Assembly (NCBI GenBank): GCA_963662155.1
Contig: OY759261.1
Span: 69,799,669 to 69,863,668, forward strand
Direction of reading: 5' to 3'
From: Lamellibrachia columna
Taxonomy: Eukaryota > Annelida > Polychaeta > Sabellida > Siboglinidae
DNA length: 64,000 nucleotides
The first letter of the stretch is position 1; every line of letters begins with the position of its first letter. A program made the position numbers and the translations under genes. Under the pieces are notes generated by a model. That model had not been told where the DNA came from, did not search any database, and saw nothing but the letters and a program-made list of their open reading frames with translations. Shown here in pieces: positions 1 through 12,620 of this stretch.

Positions 1-299
1 TTAGTTTCTTTTTTACTAGGCCTTAACACATTATTTTATGTCATGTTTTGAATTTTGACGTTTTGTCATCTTGCTGTCTGCTAACAAAAGGCTAAGCAAA
101 ATTTCATTTGGCTAAAGAAAATTTGAACCGTGTTTCTTAGGACACTTGGCTTCTTTCCCTTGACTCTATATTGTTGTGATCTCACGTGTGTCACAACTAG
201 AATATGATCTGTGTATGTAAATTGTTTGACTTATTTACATTATTCAAGATCCCATCCACCTGGCAGGTCCCATCCCTGTGCTCAAGAGGAAGCATATAG

Positions 300-1010
300 C
301 CCTGGTACAATTATTAATTTTGGTTAACTTCGACAATACATAGTTTTACATATTTTAGATCCCTGCCAAAATTTCGGATATCCGACAACATGTTCTGTGT
401 TATCTAATATATAAAGCAAAGTGTATGTCTGTCTGTCTGTCTGTATGTCTGGCTGTCTGCTGCGTCCTGTGCACGGCTGCATGCGCGGGTCGATCCGGAC
501 GAAACTTTCCCAGGGGCACTTCTGACAAACATGGGGGTTGGGTGTGGAACCATCCTCATGGGCCCATGGGGGTTGGGGGTCAACAATTAAAAAAGGTTGC
601 TGCGGAAGTTGCAACCAGGCGTGGGTTATTAGCAATTGTTATTTTTTTTATTGAATTAACTCAATTTAATTAATAATATTTCCAGATTAATTAACTAACT
701 AAATTAATTAACTTTACCAAAAGGAGTTAATTTAATTTAATTTAATTGACACATTCCCAATTAACTCTCAGTTTAGTGCTCATTTAACAGTTGATTTTAT
801 TGTATGGTTCAAAATGGGGAGATGTAAAGAAGGGTAACACAACATCAGTTTGGGATGTTTTACCGTGTAAACTTAAATCAAAATTATGCCAGTTCTAGTG
901 ATGCATAAAAATAGTATATACATATTTAAGTGCTAGTGTGTAAAGGTGAAACCTAATGATTTGGTATAAAACACTGCATAAATAACAAATTGGTGCACAG
1001 AAATTAAAAC
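300..1010. repeat. CTGT-rich AT-flanked block, copy A
   Basis: An AT-rich stretch contains a (CTGT)n run at 425-465. A GC-richer core follows at 466-600 (ggctgcatgcgcgggtcgat), then TTAATT-rich sequence. The block is repeated almost unchanged at 39050-39770. It looks like an interspersed element; the CTGT run followed by a GC-rich core is reminiscent of Helentron-type ends. No terminal repeats were identified and the class is not established. No gene is seen in 1-1320. Confidence 0.5.
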
Positions 1011-1321
1011 TGTTTTAAATATGTAAACATTTCTACCAACACATGATTTAATTGTTAATTGAATTTAAATTAATTGCTAATTAAATTAACTTAATTGATT
1101 TGTGAGGTTAATTTTATTTTATTTTATTGACCTGATAAATGTGTGAAGTTAATTTAATTTGATCATGTCTAAGTTAATTGTAATTTAATTAATTAACCTT
1201 TCAAGTTAATTGCCCCATACCTGGCTGCAACTGTGAACTTTTGTCTATATCATTGTAAAGATAAATATACATATGCGTTTGTTGTTGGATATATGCAGCA
1301 ATTTTGAATACTTTCAAGTTA

Positions 1322-2835
1322 TTCCAGTTTGTTGGTATTCCCGTAGAGGTGTTTATTTACAGTTTGTTCGTATCCCCGTACAGGTGTTTATTTACAGTTT
1401 GTTCGTATCCCCGTACAGGTGTTTATTTACAGTTTGTTCGTATCCCCGTACAGGTGTTTATTTACAGTTTGTTCGTATCCCCGTACAGGTGTTTATTTAC
1501 AGTTTGTTCGTATCCCCGTACAGGTGTTTATTTACAGTTTGTTTGTATCCCCGTAGAGGTGTTTATTTACAGTTTGTTTGTATCCCCGTACAGGTGTTTA
1601 TTTACAGTTTGTTTGTATCCCCGTAGAGGTGTTTATTTACAGTTTGTTTGTATCCCCATAGAGGTGTTTATTTACAGTTTGTTCGTATCCCCGTAGAGGT
1701 GTTTATTTACAGTTTGTTTGTATCCCCATAGAGGTGTTTATTTACAGTTTGTTTGTATCCCCGTAGAGGTGTTTATTTACAGTTTGTTCGTATCCCCGTA
1801 CAGGTGTTTATTTACAGTTTGTTCGTATCCCCGTACAGGTGTTTATTTACAGTTTGTTTGTATCCCCGTAGAGGTGTTTATTTACAGTTTGTTTGTATCC
1901 CCGTAGAGGTGTTTATTTACAGTTTGTTTGTATCCCCATAGAGGTGTTTATTTACAGTTTGTTTGTATCCCCGTAGAGGTGTTTATTTACAGTTTGTTCG
2001 TATCCCCGTACAGGTGTTTATTTACAGTTTGTTCGTATCCCCGTACAGGTGTTTATTTACAGTTTGTTTGTATCCCCGTAGAGGTGTTTATTTACAGTTT
2101 GTTTGTATCCCCGTACAGGTGTTTATTTACAGTTTGTTTGTATCCCCATAGAGGTGTTTATTTACAGTTTGTTCGTATCCCCGTAGAGGTGTTTATTTAC
2201 AGTTTGTTTGTATCCCCATAGAGGTGTTTATTTACAGTTTGTTTGTATCCCCGTAGAGGTGTTTATTTACAGTTTGTTCGTATCCCCATAGAGGTGTTTA
2301 TTTACAGTTTGTTTGTATCCCCGTAGAGGTGTTTATTTACAGTTTGTTTGTATCCCCGTAGAGGTGTTTATATTTACAGTTTGTTTGTATCCCCATAGAG
2401 GTGTTTATTTACAGTTTGTTTGTATCCCCGTAGAGGTGTTTATTTACAGTTTGTTTGTATCCCCGTAGAGGTGTTTATATTTACAGTTTGTTTGTATCCC
2501 CATAGAGGTGTTTATTTACAGTTTGTTTGTATCCCCGTAGAGGTGTTTATTTACAGTTTGTTTGTATCCCCGTAGAGGTGTTTATTTACAGTTTGTTTGT
2601 ATCCCCGTAGAGGTGTTTATTTACGGTTTGTTTGTATCCCCGTAGAGGTGTTTATATTTACAGTTTGTTTGTATCCCCATAGAGGTGTTTATTTACAGTT
2701 TGTTTGTATCCCCGTAGAGGTGTTTATTTACAGTTTGTTTGTATCCCCGTAGAGGTGTTTATATTTACAGTTTGTTTGTATCCCCGTAGAGGTGTTTATA
2801 TTTACAGTTTGTTTGTATCCCCATGGAGGTGTTTA
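1322..2835. repeat. 35-bp minisatellite, about 43 copies
   Basis: Head-to-tail units have the core gtttatttacagtttgt followed by a variant tatcccc(g/a)ta(c/g)aggt. A few late units carry two extra bases (tttatatttacag). Because 35 is not a multiple of three and the unit lacks stops, all three plus frames stay open; this is not evidence for a protein. Copy B lacks the array: sequence equivalent to about 960 joins directly to sequence equivalent to about 2885 near 39750. The array therefore arose or was lost after the duplication. It would lie in the first intron of the gene whose first exon is at 3108-3423. Confidence 0.95.
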
Positions 2836-3107
2836 TTGATAGAAAACATCTATATATAGCATAACATTCATACACTGGTTACATCAAAGTTGCATTGTAG
2901 CTGTCCATAACCTTGTCCGTGGCTTCAGCAAAAAAACACTGGCCTATATAATAATGTAGATCAGTGGTTCGGCCCATGCGAGCGAAAACACTTCACGGTT
3001 CACCGGTCACGCCGTTGGATGGCCGAAATATCCGACACCCGTCTGAACCAATGTTAAACACTATTCGGTTTTATGGATTTTGAGAACATATGCGACGACC
3101 CTAGTAC

Positions 3108-3423
3108 TGAATGAAGACAAACCTTTTGATGGTAGTTTTTCTGATTTCTCGACAACAGGACGCGGACGAAACGTGGTTTCTAACGACGCTCCAATCTGTC
3201 GATTTGTTGTAGAGACGACTCTGTCAGAACGGTCACTAATCTCGCCGTCTTTTTCGCGGGGACAGATGCATTCTGTGCGTGTAGATTGCGACAGATTCAT
3301 ATATGACGTAAACACGTTCATTACAGTGAACGCGGTTACCAAACCTGCGCTATACACCAAGAGCACTTTACGCGACAACATGTCTGTGAGCCGAGGCGGG
3401 TAAGAATTAATAGAATTGCGCAT
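3108..3423 (-). CDS. C1GALT1-like: C1GALT1-like signal-anchor first coding exon (intact copy)
   Basis: This open segment encodes a short basic cytosolic N-terminus and then a hydrophobic helix (VLLVYSAGLVTAFTVMNVF), followed by a hydrophilic stem. That is the topology of a type II Golgi glycosyltransferase. A second in-frame Met (LTDMLSRK) just before the helix is the alternative start. The proposed donor is TTCA|GTACTA at 3108/3107. It gives 316 coding bases, that is 105 codons plus one base, which matches the phase of both catalytic exons in the window. The donor is weak, so the exact end is uncertain; reading on, the frame stops at 3061. The matching catalytic exon is not to the left within this window, so it presumably lies before base 1. 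Assignment to the family rests on topology, phase and position of the duplicate ahead of the 36-kb catalytic exon, not on motifs. Confidence 0.55.
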
Positions 3424-3639
3424 GCTCAGAACGTAGTTATATGGAGGTCAGTTGAACGCAACGACCTGAATCAATCAAGCCACAGGGTGAATCGACAGGT
3501 AGCGACAACCTAAGTCACAATCACGAGTCTCTGCGTTCCACTGTAGTTGTAGACTTATGAGCCAACACCAGTCACTGGGGAGGTCGGTGCGGTCGCCTAT
3601 AGCTAACCCGGATTGCACACGTTTGACCTAGTATTAAAG

Positions 3640-5208
3640 GGGGTGGGGGTGAAGCACTCGAACAACCATAGGCATAGCCCAAACATAATAACATACCATT
3701 TACCGTATATATCACCCTTATATGATGGGCGCAACGCCACGGTAATTTTGTAATATCCTTTTTAACTTTGCCATTATCTTCGCTGGGCGGCGCCATATTG
3801 CTCTGCGGGGGGCTCAGCGGCAGAGTGGTTTGAGTACGAGCTCCTGGCACCGCGTTCACACAGTAAAAACCTCTCGGAAAAACGGCCGAAACGCATGGAA
3901 AATCGAATAAAAAGAAAACTGGTGTGCACTGGATGGCTCCTGGATATATCAACTAGTGCTACATATGCAAGGAAAAAACGTTTGATCGACTTTCGAGGAA
4001 GAATTTGCAGCGGAAAAGGTGGTTGCAAATTCGGAAATTGCCGTGTCCGCCAGCCGCAGGCTCTGCGAGTGACCACTTTTCCGATGCAGATTACAGGACA
4101 AAAGACGTATGTGATGAGCATGGACAGACAGTGAGCATCAATATGTCATTCTTGGTCAAAGACACCGTTCCATCTTAGATCTTTTTTTCCGCATATGACC
4201 TTGCATCTACAGACTATTCTGCGACAAGGAAACGTCAGATATCAGAGGGCAGAGCGATGCGTAGGAAGCGACGAGCCGAAACCAGGTTAGTAAATTGGAT
4301 TACCGTTACCATTGTGACGTATCACTACGATTACAATATAGTTCCACCCCAATAAGCACAGCTGTGCTTCAACGTCAGCATATATATGACCTACAGTAAA
4401 TCGAAATGTATAAATACAATAAAGTGCGAGTAAGTGTTAATAGTTTGATATAATTACGAGTGTTTTCCAATCCGCCGATTTATTTTCGACGTGATCAGAC
4501 GTACCGTCAATAATGACAATATACGTGGCCGTACTCGAAACAATAACAATAACTCAGTAAGTGCTACAGGATATACTGCAACCTTATAACATGGGCCATG
4601 GCGTATGTACTAGGCAAAATTATTAAAGAAAATAATTTGATATTATTTATTGACAATCATAATAAGTCTCATACTCCTGTGTTCTAAATGCCTAGAGACC
4701 TGGGAGAAACACGACGAAAAGACAGTATAGACTATAGTGCAACAGAAGCCTACTGTTGCTGTTTACATTTCAAATTCTTTCTGGAAATATTTAAATATAC
4801 AAATACTTTCATTGTGATTAAGTGCAAATGCAGTTACAAAAACTTTTAAAAAGTATTTAAATATTTAAGTAAAATGCATTTCACCCATGCAATGTCTAGC
4901 TGGAAAGGAAACTAAGGCATCATCATCTACCCAGTTGAACACTGTCAGTTTACATGTCTGCTTTCTATAATGACACTTTACAATTTCTGTCTGAATTCTT
5001 GTGACTTGACAATAAGGCAAAATTATATAAAATTAATTTGCTTTATTAATCAGATTAAACCCCACATGTAATAACCGGAAGTTCATAAAGAGATGTATTA
5101 ATTACATTTTATTCTAACACGACTGATAACACTGTAATGAATATCGTGGGGGAGGGGGCAACTGTCGGCAACCCACAATAGTATTAGTACAAGCTATACA
5201 TATGAAGG
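3640..5208. other. No supported gene
   Basis: Unique sequence without a partner in copy B. A minus-strand ATG at 3796 opens a reading frame beginning MAPPSEDNGKVKKD, and a plus-strand frame runs 3895-4134. Neither matches a family I recognise and no splice or composition signal supports them. The rest is AT-rich. Confidence 0.5.
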
Positions 5209-5420
5209 AAGTATATCAGGCATGGGGTCAATTCTGTTTTGTCAATTCTAAAAAATCAGTTCTAATTCCGCCTTGCAAAAAATCAATTCCAACTGTTAAA
5301 ATCCTAGGCTAAAGAAAAATTCAAATCCAATTCGTTTTAACACAGTTTTATTTGTCACGTGTGCACAATCATATTTAATTGGATATGATTAAAAAAATAT
5401 TGTTCATTAAATGCACACAT

Positions 5421-5543
<123 letters not shown>

Positions 5544-6239
5544 GTTTGCCATAAAAAACTTTAAAATGGCATCCAGCCATTTCATATATACTTTCTGCTG
5601 CGACACCTCTCCTGGATTTTTGCTAACAAAACCAGACATTTTGGACAGCCCTGGACAGTTGGGTCATTAATCTGAGTTTTGAACAGTTTCCCCTGTTTAT
5701 ATCGGGTCCAGGTCATTTGCCCCCCTCCTGGACATTTGCCCCTTTGTCACTTGCCCCCCAGACATTAGCCCCTTGCCTTATTAAAAATCTGGACATTTGC
5801 CCCCTGTCCGTAGCTTCTGGATTATTTGTAAGTTTTTTTTAAGAAATGTTTTTTTAACTTATTTTTTTTATTTCTGAACATGAATTCAAGATATATATTA
5901 CCCTAATTGCAATTAATGTTCTTTGTGCCAGATCAGCCAAGTAAATTACTTTATGTAGTTGGAGATGATCCTGTAATCAAAGGATTATCTTTATTGTAAA
6001 TGTGGAAGAAGCCAGTGACATTAGGACCAGGACATGTTAGGACAATTGAGGATATTTGAAAGAAGCCATCTCAACAAGGTTTCTTTTGAATTGCATTTAC
6101 CATGGAGAGTTGGAGTGACTCCATTTTTCTATAAAACTGGATGCACAAGCCAGAGTTGTCAGAATTCACTTAAAACTTCACCATGGAAATTACTACTAGC
6201 ATCTGAGGAGGTCAGAAGCTATGTTTTGAGTGTCATTCC

Positions 6240-6510
6240 TACACCAAGAAGGGGGACCAACAAGATTACTCTTCAATGGGAGTGAAGCCAGTGTCGATCC
6301 TAATCATGCAAGGGTGCTGTGGTCACTGATCTGATCTCCAGATCCAGAATGTGATCAACAAGACTGCCTGCAACCATGATGGTGACACGGCACAGATAGA
6401 AGCTGCCAAGGTCCGTGAGGACCTGAAAACTAAAGCAGCTAATACCAGGGGCACTCCAAACCAGCTGATCTCTGACTCGTTACTCTCCACCACTGTTTGT
6501 GGAAGCATCA
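6240..6510 (+). pseudogene. FLYWCH-type zinc-finger gene fragment inside the hAT-like element
   Basis: Translated pieces in shifting plus frames resemble a FLYWCH zinc finger and the segment that follows it in FLYWCH/MULE-type proteins. In order they are a TPRRGTNKITLQW stretch, a CKGAVVTD motif (about 6309-6332) resembling the usual CKGRLHTD, a CNHDGD Cys/His motif, and then AAKVREDLKTKAANTRGTP. The last resembles the VR..LK.KA..TR..P segment after the finger. At least one frameshift separates the CKG part from the rest, so it is not functional. It lies wholly inside the terminal inverted repeats at 5217 and 7471, suggesting gene capture by the element. The family call is from memory of the motif pattern. 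Confidence 0.45.
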
Positions 6511-7479
6511 CCCCAAGAACCCATCTTCCACCACTGATCTGACTATCAATGATACCTGGAAGACAACTGGTGACAAGATCATCTCATACACACTCCAGGG
6601 GATAGGCCATTGCATTAGGCTAAAGTAACTTCGACTTGTCATTGAATGTTATGTTATTGTAGTAATAATGATAAAACTACAAATTGATTTTCACTTGTCA
6701 ACTATCATAGAAAAAAGGGGCAGATGTCCTGGGGGGGAGCAAATATACTAGGAGGCAAATTTATATCGCTATCAGTTGTGGTATCATTGATATTTCATAA
6801 AATTTACTGGAAAGTTTGAGTCTTCAACATTCTAATCTCCAACATGTATTCTCCATGGGGACATTTTTAATTACCACATGTAACAGCATTGTACAGGTGA
6901 CCAGTGACATGTTTAGTATGGGAAACTTGTGGGCTGAACATTAGGCTTGGATAAAAAAGGGGCTGCATTCAAGTGGGGCAGGCTTCCTCTCTCACACAAA
7001 GGGAATGAGCAGGCAGGTGCCCTTAATTGGCAATCTCTGTAAATAAACCTTGTACACTGAGAAAGAAAATGAGGCCTGAATGGTCTGATTTTGGTTTTAC
7101 TGTCTGTTACAGTAACTTAGTATTTCTTTTTGATGCAAATGCTTGATTATATTGTTCTTGGTCACAATGTTTCAATACCAGAGTAGACAGTGCCTATGCT
7201 GTAATGTTGACAACTTCCTGGCTGTTACCAGATTCAGGGTGACATGCTAATAGCAGACAAATATGATTTTAAAAGTATTAAAAGTAAATATAAAGGTAAA
7301 TATTAACAGTATCAAGTCAATAATTCCAACAAAATCAATCCCAATTCCATAAAAATAAATTTTGAAGAAAACAAAATTCCAATAATTTTTTTTTTTTGGA
7401 AGTCAATTCCAATTCCGGAACTGGAATTGAGGGTCAGTTCCAATTCCGGAATGGAATTGACCACATGCCTGAAGTGTAT

Positions 7480-7651
7480 TCATGACAATATCTTGTCTCT
7501 GTGTACTACAGCAACAGTCATGAACAGTATAATTGAATTGAAACAAGCTTATGTCTGTGGGGCTTTTGTCGGGAGGGGCTTTTGTCCATGCACCATACTA
7601 TCTAGCAGATGCTTTCAGTATAATACCTAATAATTATATATATATATTTAC

Positions 7652-7692
<41 letters not shown>

Positions 7693-8180
7693 GCCAGGTA
7701 TGTGTGTGTGCGTGCAGCATTTATAAGGTAAAGATGTCACAAGCATAGATCTGCATTTGGTCCAATAACAATATTCATGCATTATGTTATCTAAATCGAG
7801 TGTCAGATATAAAATAAGGAACCCCATAGAAAGTATACCTATGGGTCCATATTTTGTTATGGAATTTGGACCCCTTATAGAATTTTGACCTCCCTGGCCC
7901 ATTGAAAACAGTGCAATGTTGACTAGACAATATAATACATTTTGGAGCTAGGATGCTAAAATTTTGGTTACATGCGTTTGGTTATGTTACCAGTGGCATT
8001 CGTCAAACTGACCAAACAGATTCATTAAAAACATTAAGAGATCAGTGAAAGACCCATTGGTTGAATTAACATGGCTCCATAGGGAAAATGCTTTTCCCTG
8101 TGGTTGATTACTTTATATATTCTATATGACACTGGCACTCTTATATTCTAAAAATAATATATACAAGAGAAAGTTTCTCA
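7480..8180. other. No supported gene
   Basis: AT-rich unique sequence with a short AT/TG microsatellite at 7625-7705. Nothing else recognisable. Confidence 0.5.
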
Positions 8181-8184
8181 CATT

Positions 8185-8740
8185 GTGAATAATTTTTATT
8201 ATACAAAAGATGAATTTTGTAAAATTTTCAAGTCACTGTATGTGGAATCTTTTCAGATGAAGGATTCACCATTGGTTCGTACAAGTACAGGTACTAGTTT
8301 TGAAGCATCCAGCGCTACGGGTGATGCCGTGAATCTTTACATTACGGATGTCACCTTTAGTGCCATCACTGCTACTACTGCTGTGGCACCTCATACAACT
8401 GATGCTGAAATGCAAATCGATCCGGTAACGATATTTCAAGTGCGACACTTCGCGAATGCTGCTGTAGTCACGGATGACATTATTGCACCAATGAACGTTG
8501 ATCATGACTACTCCTATGTGAAGCTTCCATCAGATTCAGTGAGAATAAAGACATTGGTGCAGATGATGCACACTATGTGATAACAGCGATATAACCGAGG
8601 GTGACTCAAGCAGCTCCGACACCTATGAGAAAGAGAAGAAGTTTGTCATTCGTGAGAAAAACTTATGTCACTTTTCTGCTCCTGCCACACACCAAACAGC
8701 CATAAACTGTGACACAGGTTGTACTCATGTCTGATCTATC
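8185..8740 (+). pseudogene. Frameshifted fragment of an unrecognised protein
   Basis: A 131-codon open frame (8185-8580) contains the phrase DHDYSYVKLPSD near its end. After a one-base shift at its stop codon the reading continues to about 8732 through GDSSSSDTYEKEKKFVIRE. An acidic-serine linker followed by a KKFI/VV-E segment occurs in a group of uncharacterised, probably transposon-related animal proteins. Codon composition is less AT-biased than the surroundings, suggesting former coding sequence. The function is unknown and the copy is broken. Confidence 0.35.
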
Positions 8741-8828
8741 AGCCAAGGTCTTTCGGATACTGGAGTGTCTGTCAGAGGAAAGTGTGCTGATTTCTACCCC
8801 TGGATGAGTGAAAGGTGAATTGAATATG

Positions 8829-9295
8829 TTAGGTGTACATGTACTATCAGTCAGAATAAGTAGTGTATTGGTGTATATTTAGTGCCAGTAGTGTATTGGA
8901 ACAGATGGTTGGTGTGCAAGTACTATCAGTCAGTAGTGTATTGATACATATGATTGGTGTACATTTACTGTCAGTACAAGTAGTGTATTTGGTAGAGAAT
9001 GAGACGCTTGGTTTACATTTGCTGTCGGTAGGAACAAGTAGTAGATTCAGTCAGAACAAGTAGTATATTGGATACACATGATTGGTGTACATTTACTGTC
9101 AGAAGTAGTGAAATGGTGCAGATTCCAGAATGAGATCATTGGTGTACATTTACTGTTGGTAGGAACAAGTAGTGTATTGGTATGCATGATTGGTGTACAT
9201 TTACTGTCAGTCAGAACAAGTAATATTGTTACACATGATTGGTGTACATTTACTGTCCAATCAAAACAAGTAGTCTATTGCCATTGGTACAGATG
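8829..9295. repeat. Degenerate tandem repeat, about 60-75 bp unit
   Basis: Seven or so imperfect units share the core ttggtgtacatttactgtc followed by cag(tc)agaacaagtagtgtattgg. Units vary in spacing and carry many substitutions, so the array is old compared with the sharper arrays elsewhere. Confidence 0.8.
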
Positions 9296-9299
9296 ATGA

Positions 9300-10890
9300 T
9301 GGTGAAACAGTTAAAATGCCTTGGCTTTATAAAGATTAATTATTTCCTAAGCTAAACTACCAGTATATTTGATATGTTGTGGCATAATAATGATGTGTGT
9401 AACTGTGATATCCATGTTCCAGGTTGTATTTCCCGGTTTAGTCAATGTTTAGTCTTGGTTTCAGTCGTTCTAGTTAGTCTTATTTGGTTATTGTTTTACT
9501 ATGTGAATAAACTTTTGATATATTTTATGTTGGTCTCAATATAAATGAAATTGTGTGTAGTGACATGCAAGACGCTGCAGGTAACATTTTTGTTGACAGA
9601 AATGGGATATGGATAAGAAGGCATTCACATCATTCAGTTATTAATATTTTAGTGGGAATTTTTGTAGTTTTCCAGGTTGTTTTTCGACCTGCTGCATACT
9701 GTGGGTGCCTCACAATTTGTCTATATCAGACTATCAGTACACTCACCTGTGTCAGGTCAATCTCCATAGCTAAACTTTCCATCAATTCAATTCGGTTCAG
9801 AATAGACATCACAGATCCTTCCCACATCGCAGGATGGGATTACTTGTCTTGCCTTTCCTGAGCCTGAAATATAATTTGTCAGGGTTAGTTGATAGCACTA
9901 ATTCCATAATAGTTGCAAAACTGTGAACATTACATACTGTCAGTAGTTAATTATTGTTATTTAAATTATTACATTGCACCAAACAACAAGGTGTTGTGGT
10001 GTGCTACAGAGAGGGGTGATTACAAGTACTAATATTAATGTAATCATGATTACAGTAATTATTGCAATCACAATTGCTAATGTAGTCATGATTACAATCA
10101 TTATTACAATCACGATTACGGTAACATTTAAGAATATATATATATTCACATAATGAATTAAATAAACCCTCATGTTATTATTGTCATCAATGTTATTCAA
10201 CACAAAATCAAACACAATATTAAAATACAGTCACGGTACACTTCATTAGATTAGATACAAAATAAAGAGAAAAGCCTGCTTGCATAGCCATTGTAGTTCG
10301 GACCTCTAAAGTTACCTGACAATAACCATGTAAAAGTGTGAAATTATTACCTTTTTGTCAGAACGCATGTGCTTGTCAAAGTTTGTATATAACCGGATGT
10401 TGTTGTGAGCGAGAATAGCAAACGGGATTTCAATAGATCTATATAAGGTCACGCTAAGAATTGCCGTCTGCTGGCCATAGAGTTACATCATTAATAATGC
10501 CCCTATAAACTACTAACTTACTAACGGGTGTTTTATTTATGTCTGTGCTGCTGGCCCATTCTGGCCTCATTCTACACGAAATCGCGTTTGATCATGTGAC
10601 CCAAAGGCAACATCACGTGCACAGTATGGCGGCTATTTATGAAATATTTTCTGTGTGACCGATAAATGTACTCATAAATAACTATTTGGAGCACATTTCT
10701 TCAATTTCTTGACGCCTAAGTGTCGGTTGTATGTCACGGAATACATATGTGAAACGGTTAGTGTGTATCGATTTTAAAACTTAAGTTATTAGTTCCGTAG
10801 CCATTTGGTTACGGAAAGCCAAAATTGGCGAGTTAGTAAAACCCGGTGTCGACTTTCGCCCCAGGCAGAGACGAAGAGTTGGGCGGACAA
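9300..10890. other. No supported gene; short palindromes
   Basis: Unique sequence. At 10030-10125 imperfect repeats of the motif TAATCATGATTACA occur, including a perfect 16-bp palindrome (tgtaatcatgattaca, about 10039-10054). The segment 10610-10650 contains CACGTG and ATGGCGGC, but no supported start site or reading frame was found. Confidence 0.45.
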
Positions 10891-10892
10891 TT

Positions 10893-12620
10893 TTCCCTAT
10901 CGTTACACCTGTTACACCTGTAGTTGGCCTTCCCACCACATCCTGGGCCCACACATCGTTACACTTGTTACACCTGTAGTTGGCCTTCCCACCACATCCT
11001 GTGCCCACACATCGTTACACGTGTTACACCTGTAGTTGGCCTTCCCACCACATCCTGGGCCCACACATCGTTACACTTGTTACACCTGTAGTTGGCCTTC
11101 CCACCACATCCTGTGCCCACACATCGTTACACGTGTTACACCTATAGTTGGCCTTTCCACCACATCCTGGGCCCACACATCGTTACACGTGTTACACCTG
11201 TAGTTGGCCTTTCCACCACATCCTGGGTCCACACATCGTTACACGTGTTACACCTGTAGTTGGCCTTTCCACCACATCCTGTGTCCACACATCGTTACAC
11301 GTGTTACACCTGTAGTTGGCCTTTCCACCACATCCTGTGCCCACACATCGTTACACGTGTTACACCTGTAGTTGGCCTTCCCATCACATCCTGGGCCCAC
11401 ACATCGTTACACATGTTACACCTGTAGTTGGGCTTTCCACCACATCCTAGGCCCACACATCGTTACACGTGTTACACCTGTAGTTGGCCTTTCCACCACA
11501 TCCTGTGCCCACACATCGTTACACGTGTTACACCTGTAGTTGGCCTTTCCACCACATCCTGGGCCCACACATCGTTACACGTGTTACACCTGTAGTTGGC
11601 CTTTCCACCACATCCTGGGCCCACACGTCGTTACACGTGTTACACCTGTAGTTGGCCTTCCCACCACATCCTGGGCCCACACATCGTTACACTTGTTACA
11701 CCTGTAGTTGGCCTTCCCACCACATCCTCGGTCCACACATCGTTACACGTGTTACACCTGTAGTTGGCCTTCCCACCACATCCTGTGCCCACACATCGTT
11801 ACACGTGTTACACCTGTAGTTGGCCTTCCCACCACATCCTGGGTCCACACATCGTTACACGTGTTACACCTGTAGTTGGCCTTCCCACCACATCCTGGGC
11901 CCACACATCGTTACACGTGTTACACCTGTAGTTGGCCTTCCCATCACATCCTGGGTCCACACATCGTTACACGTGTTACACCTGTAGTTGGCCTTCCCAC
12001 CACATCCTGGGCCCACACATCGTTACACGTGTTACACCTGTAGTTGGCCTTCCCACCACATCCTGGGCCCACACATCGTTACACTTGTTACACCTGTAGT
12101 TGGCCTTCCCACCACATCCTCGGTCCACACATCGTTACACGTGTTACACCTGTAGTTGGCCTTCCCACCACATCCTGTGCCCACACATCGTTACACGTGT
12201 TACACCTGTAGTTGGCCTTCCCACCACATCCTCGGTCCACACATCGTTACACGTGTTACACCTGTAGTTGGCCTTCCCACCACATCCTGGGCCCACACAT
12301 CGTTACACGTGTTACACCTGTAGTTGGCCTTTCCACCACATCCTGGGTCCACACATCGTTACACGTGTTACACCTGTAGTTGGCCTTCCCACCACATCCT
12401 GGGCCCACACATCGTTACACGTGTTACACCTGTAGTTGGCCTTCCCACCACATCCTGTGCCCACACATCGTTACACGTGTTACACCTGTAGTTGGCATTC
12501 CCACCACATCCTGGGTCCACACATCGTTACACGTGTTACACCTGTAGTTGGCCTTCCCACCACATCCTGGGCCCACACATCGTTACACGTGTTACACCTG
12601 TAGTTGGCCTTTCCACCACA
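10893..12620. repeat. 56-bp minisatellite copy A, about 31 units, piggyBac-derived
   Basis: The period is 56 bp, measured between successive tagttggcc motifs at 10921, 10977 and 11033. Read on the minus strand each unit spells CGGKANYRCN.CNDVW, a Cys-rich zinc-binding pattern (C-G-G-K-x-x-Y-x-C-x-x-C) like the C-terminal domain of piggyBac transposases. Fifty-six is not a multiple of three, so successive units change frame and the array is not one protein. Most units in this copy carry CACGTG next to CACCTG; the partner array at 41125-42358 mostly carries CACTTG instead. The right end runs into the piggyBac-like remnant at 12621-13071. Confidence 0.9.

Noticed and set aside
1273..2221. Overlapping plus frames with a 35-residue repeat
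   Set aside because: The 35-bp unit has no stop in any plus frame; identical peptides in all three frames show this is a satellite artefact.
3572..3952. Minus-strand first exon starting at 3796 (MAPPSEDN...)
   Set aside because: Good start context, but no partner exon, no preserved copy in the duplicate and no known family; too weak to call.
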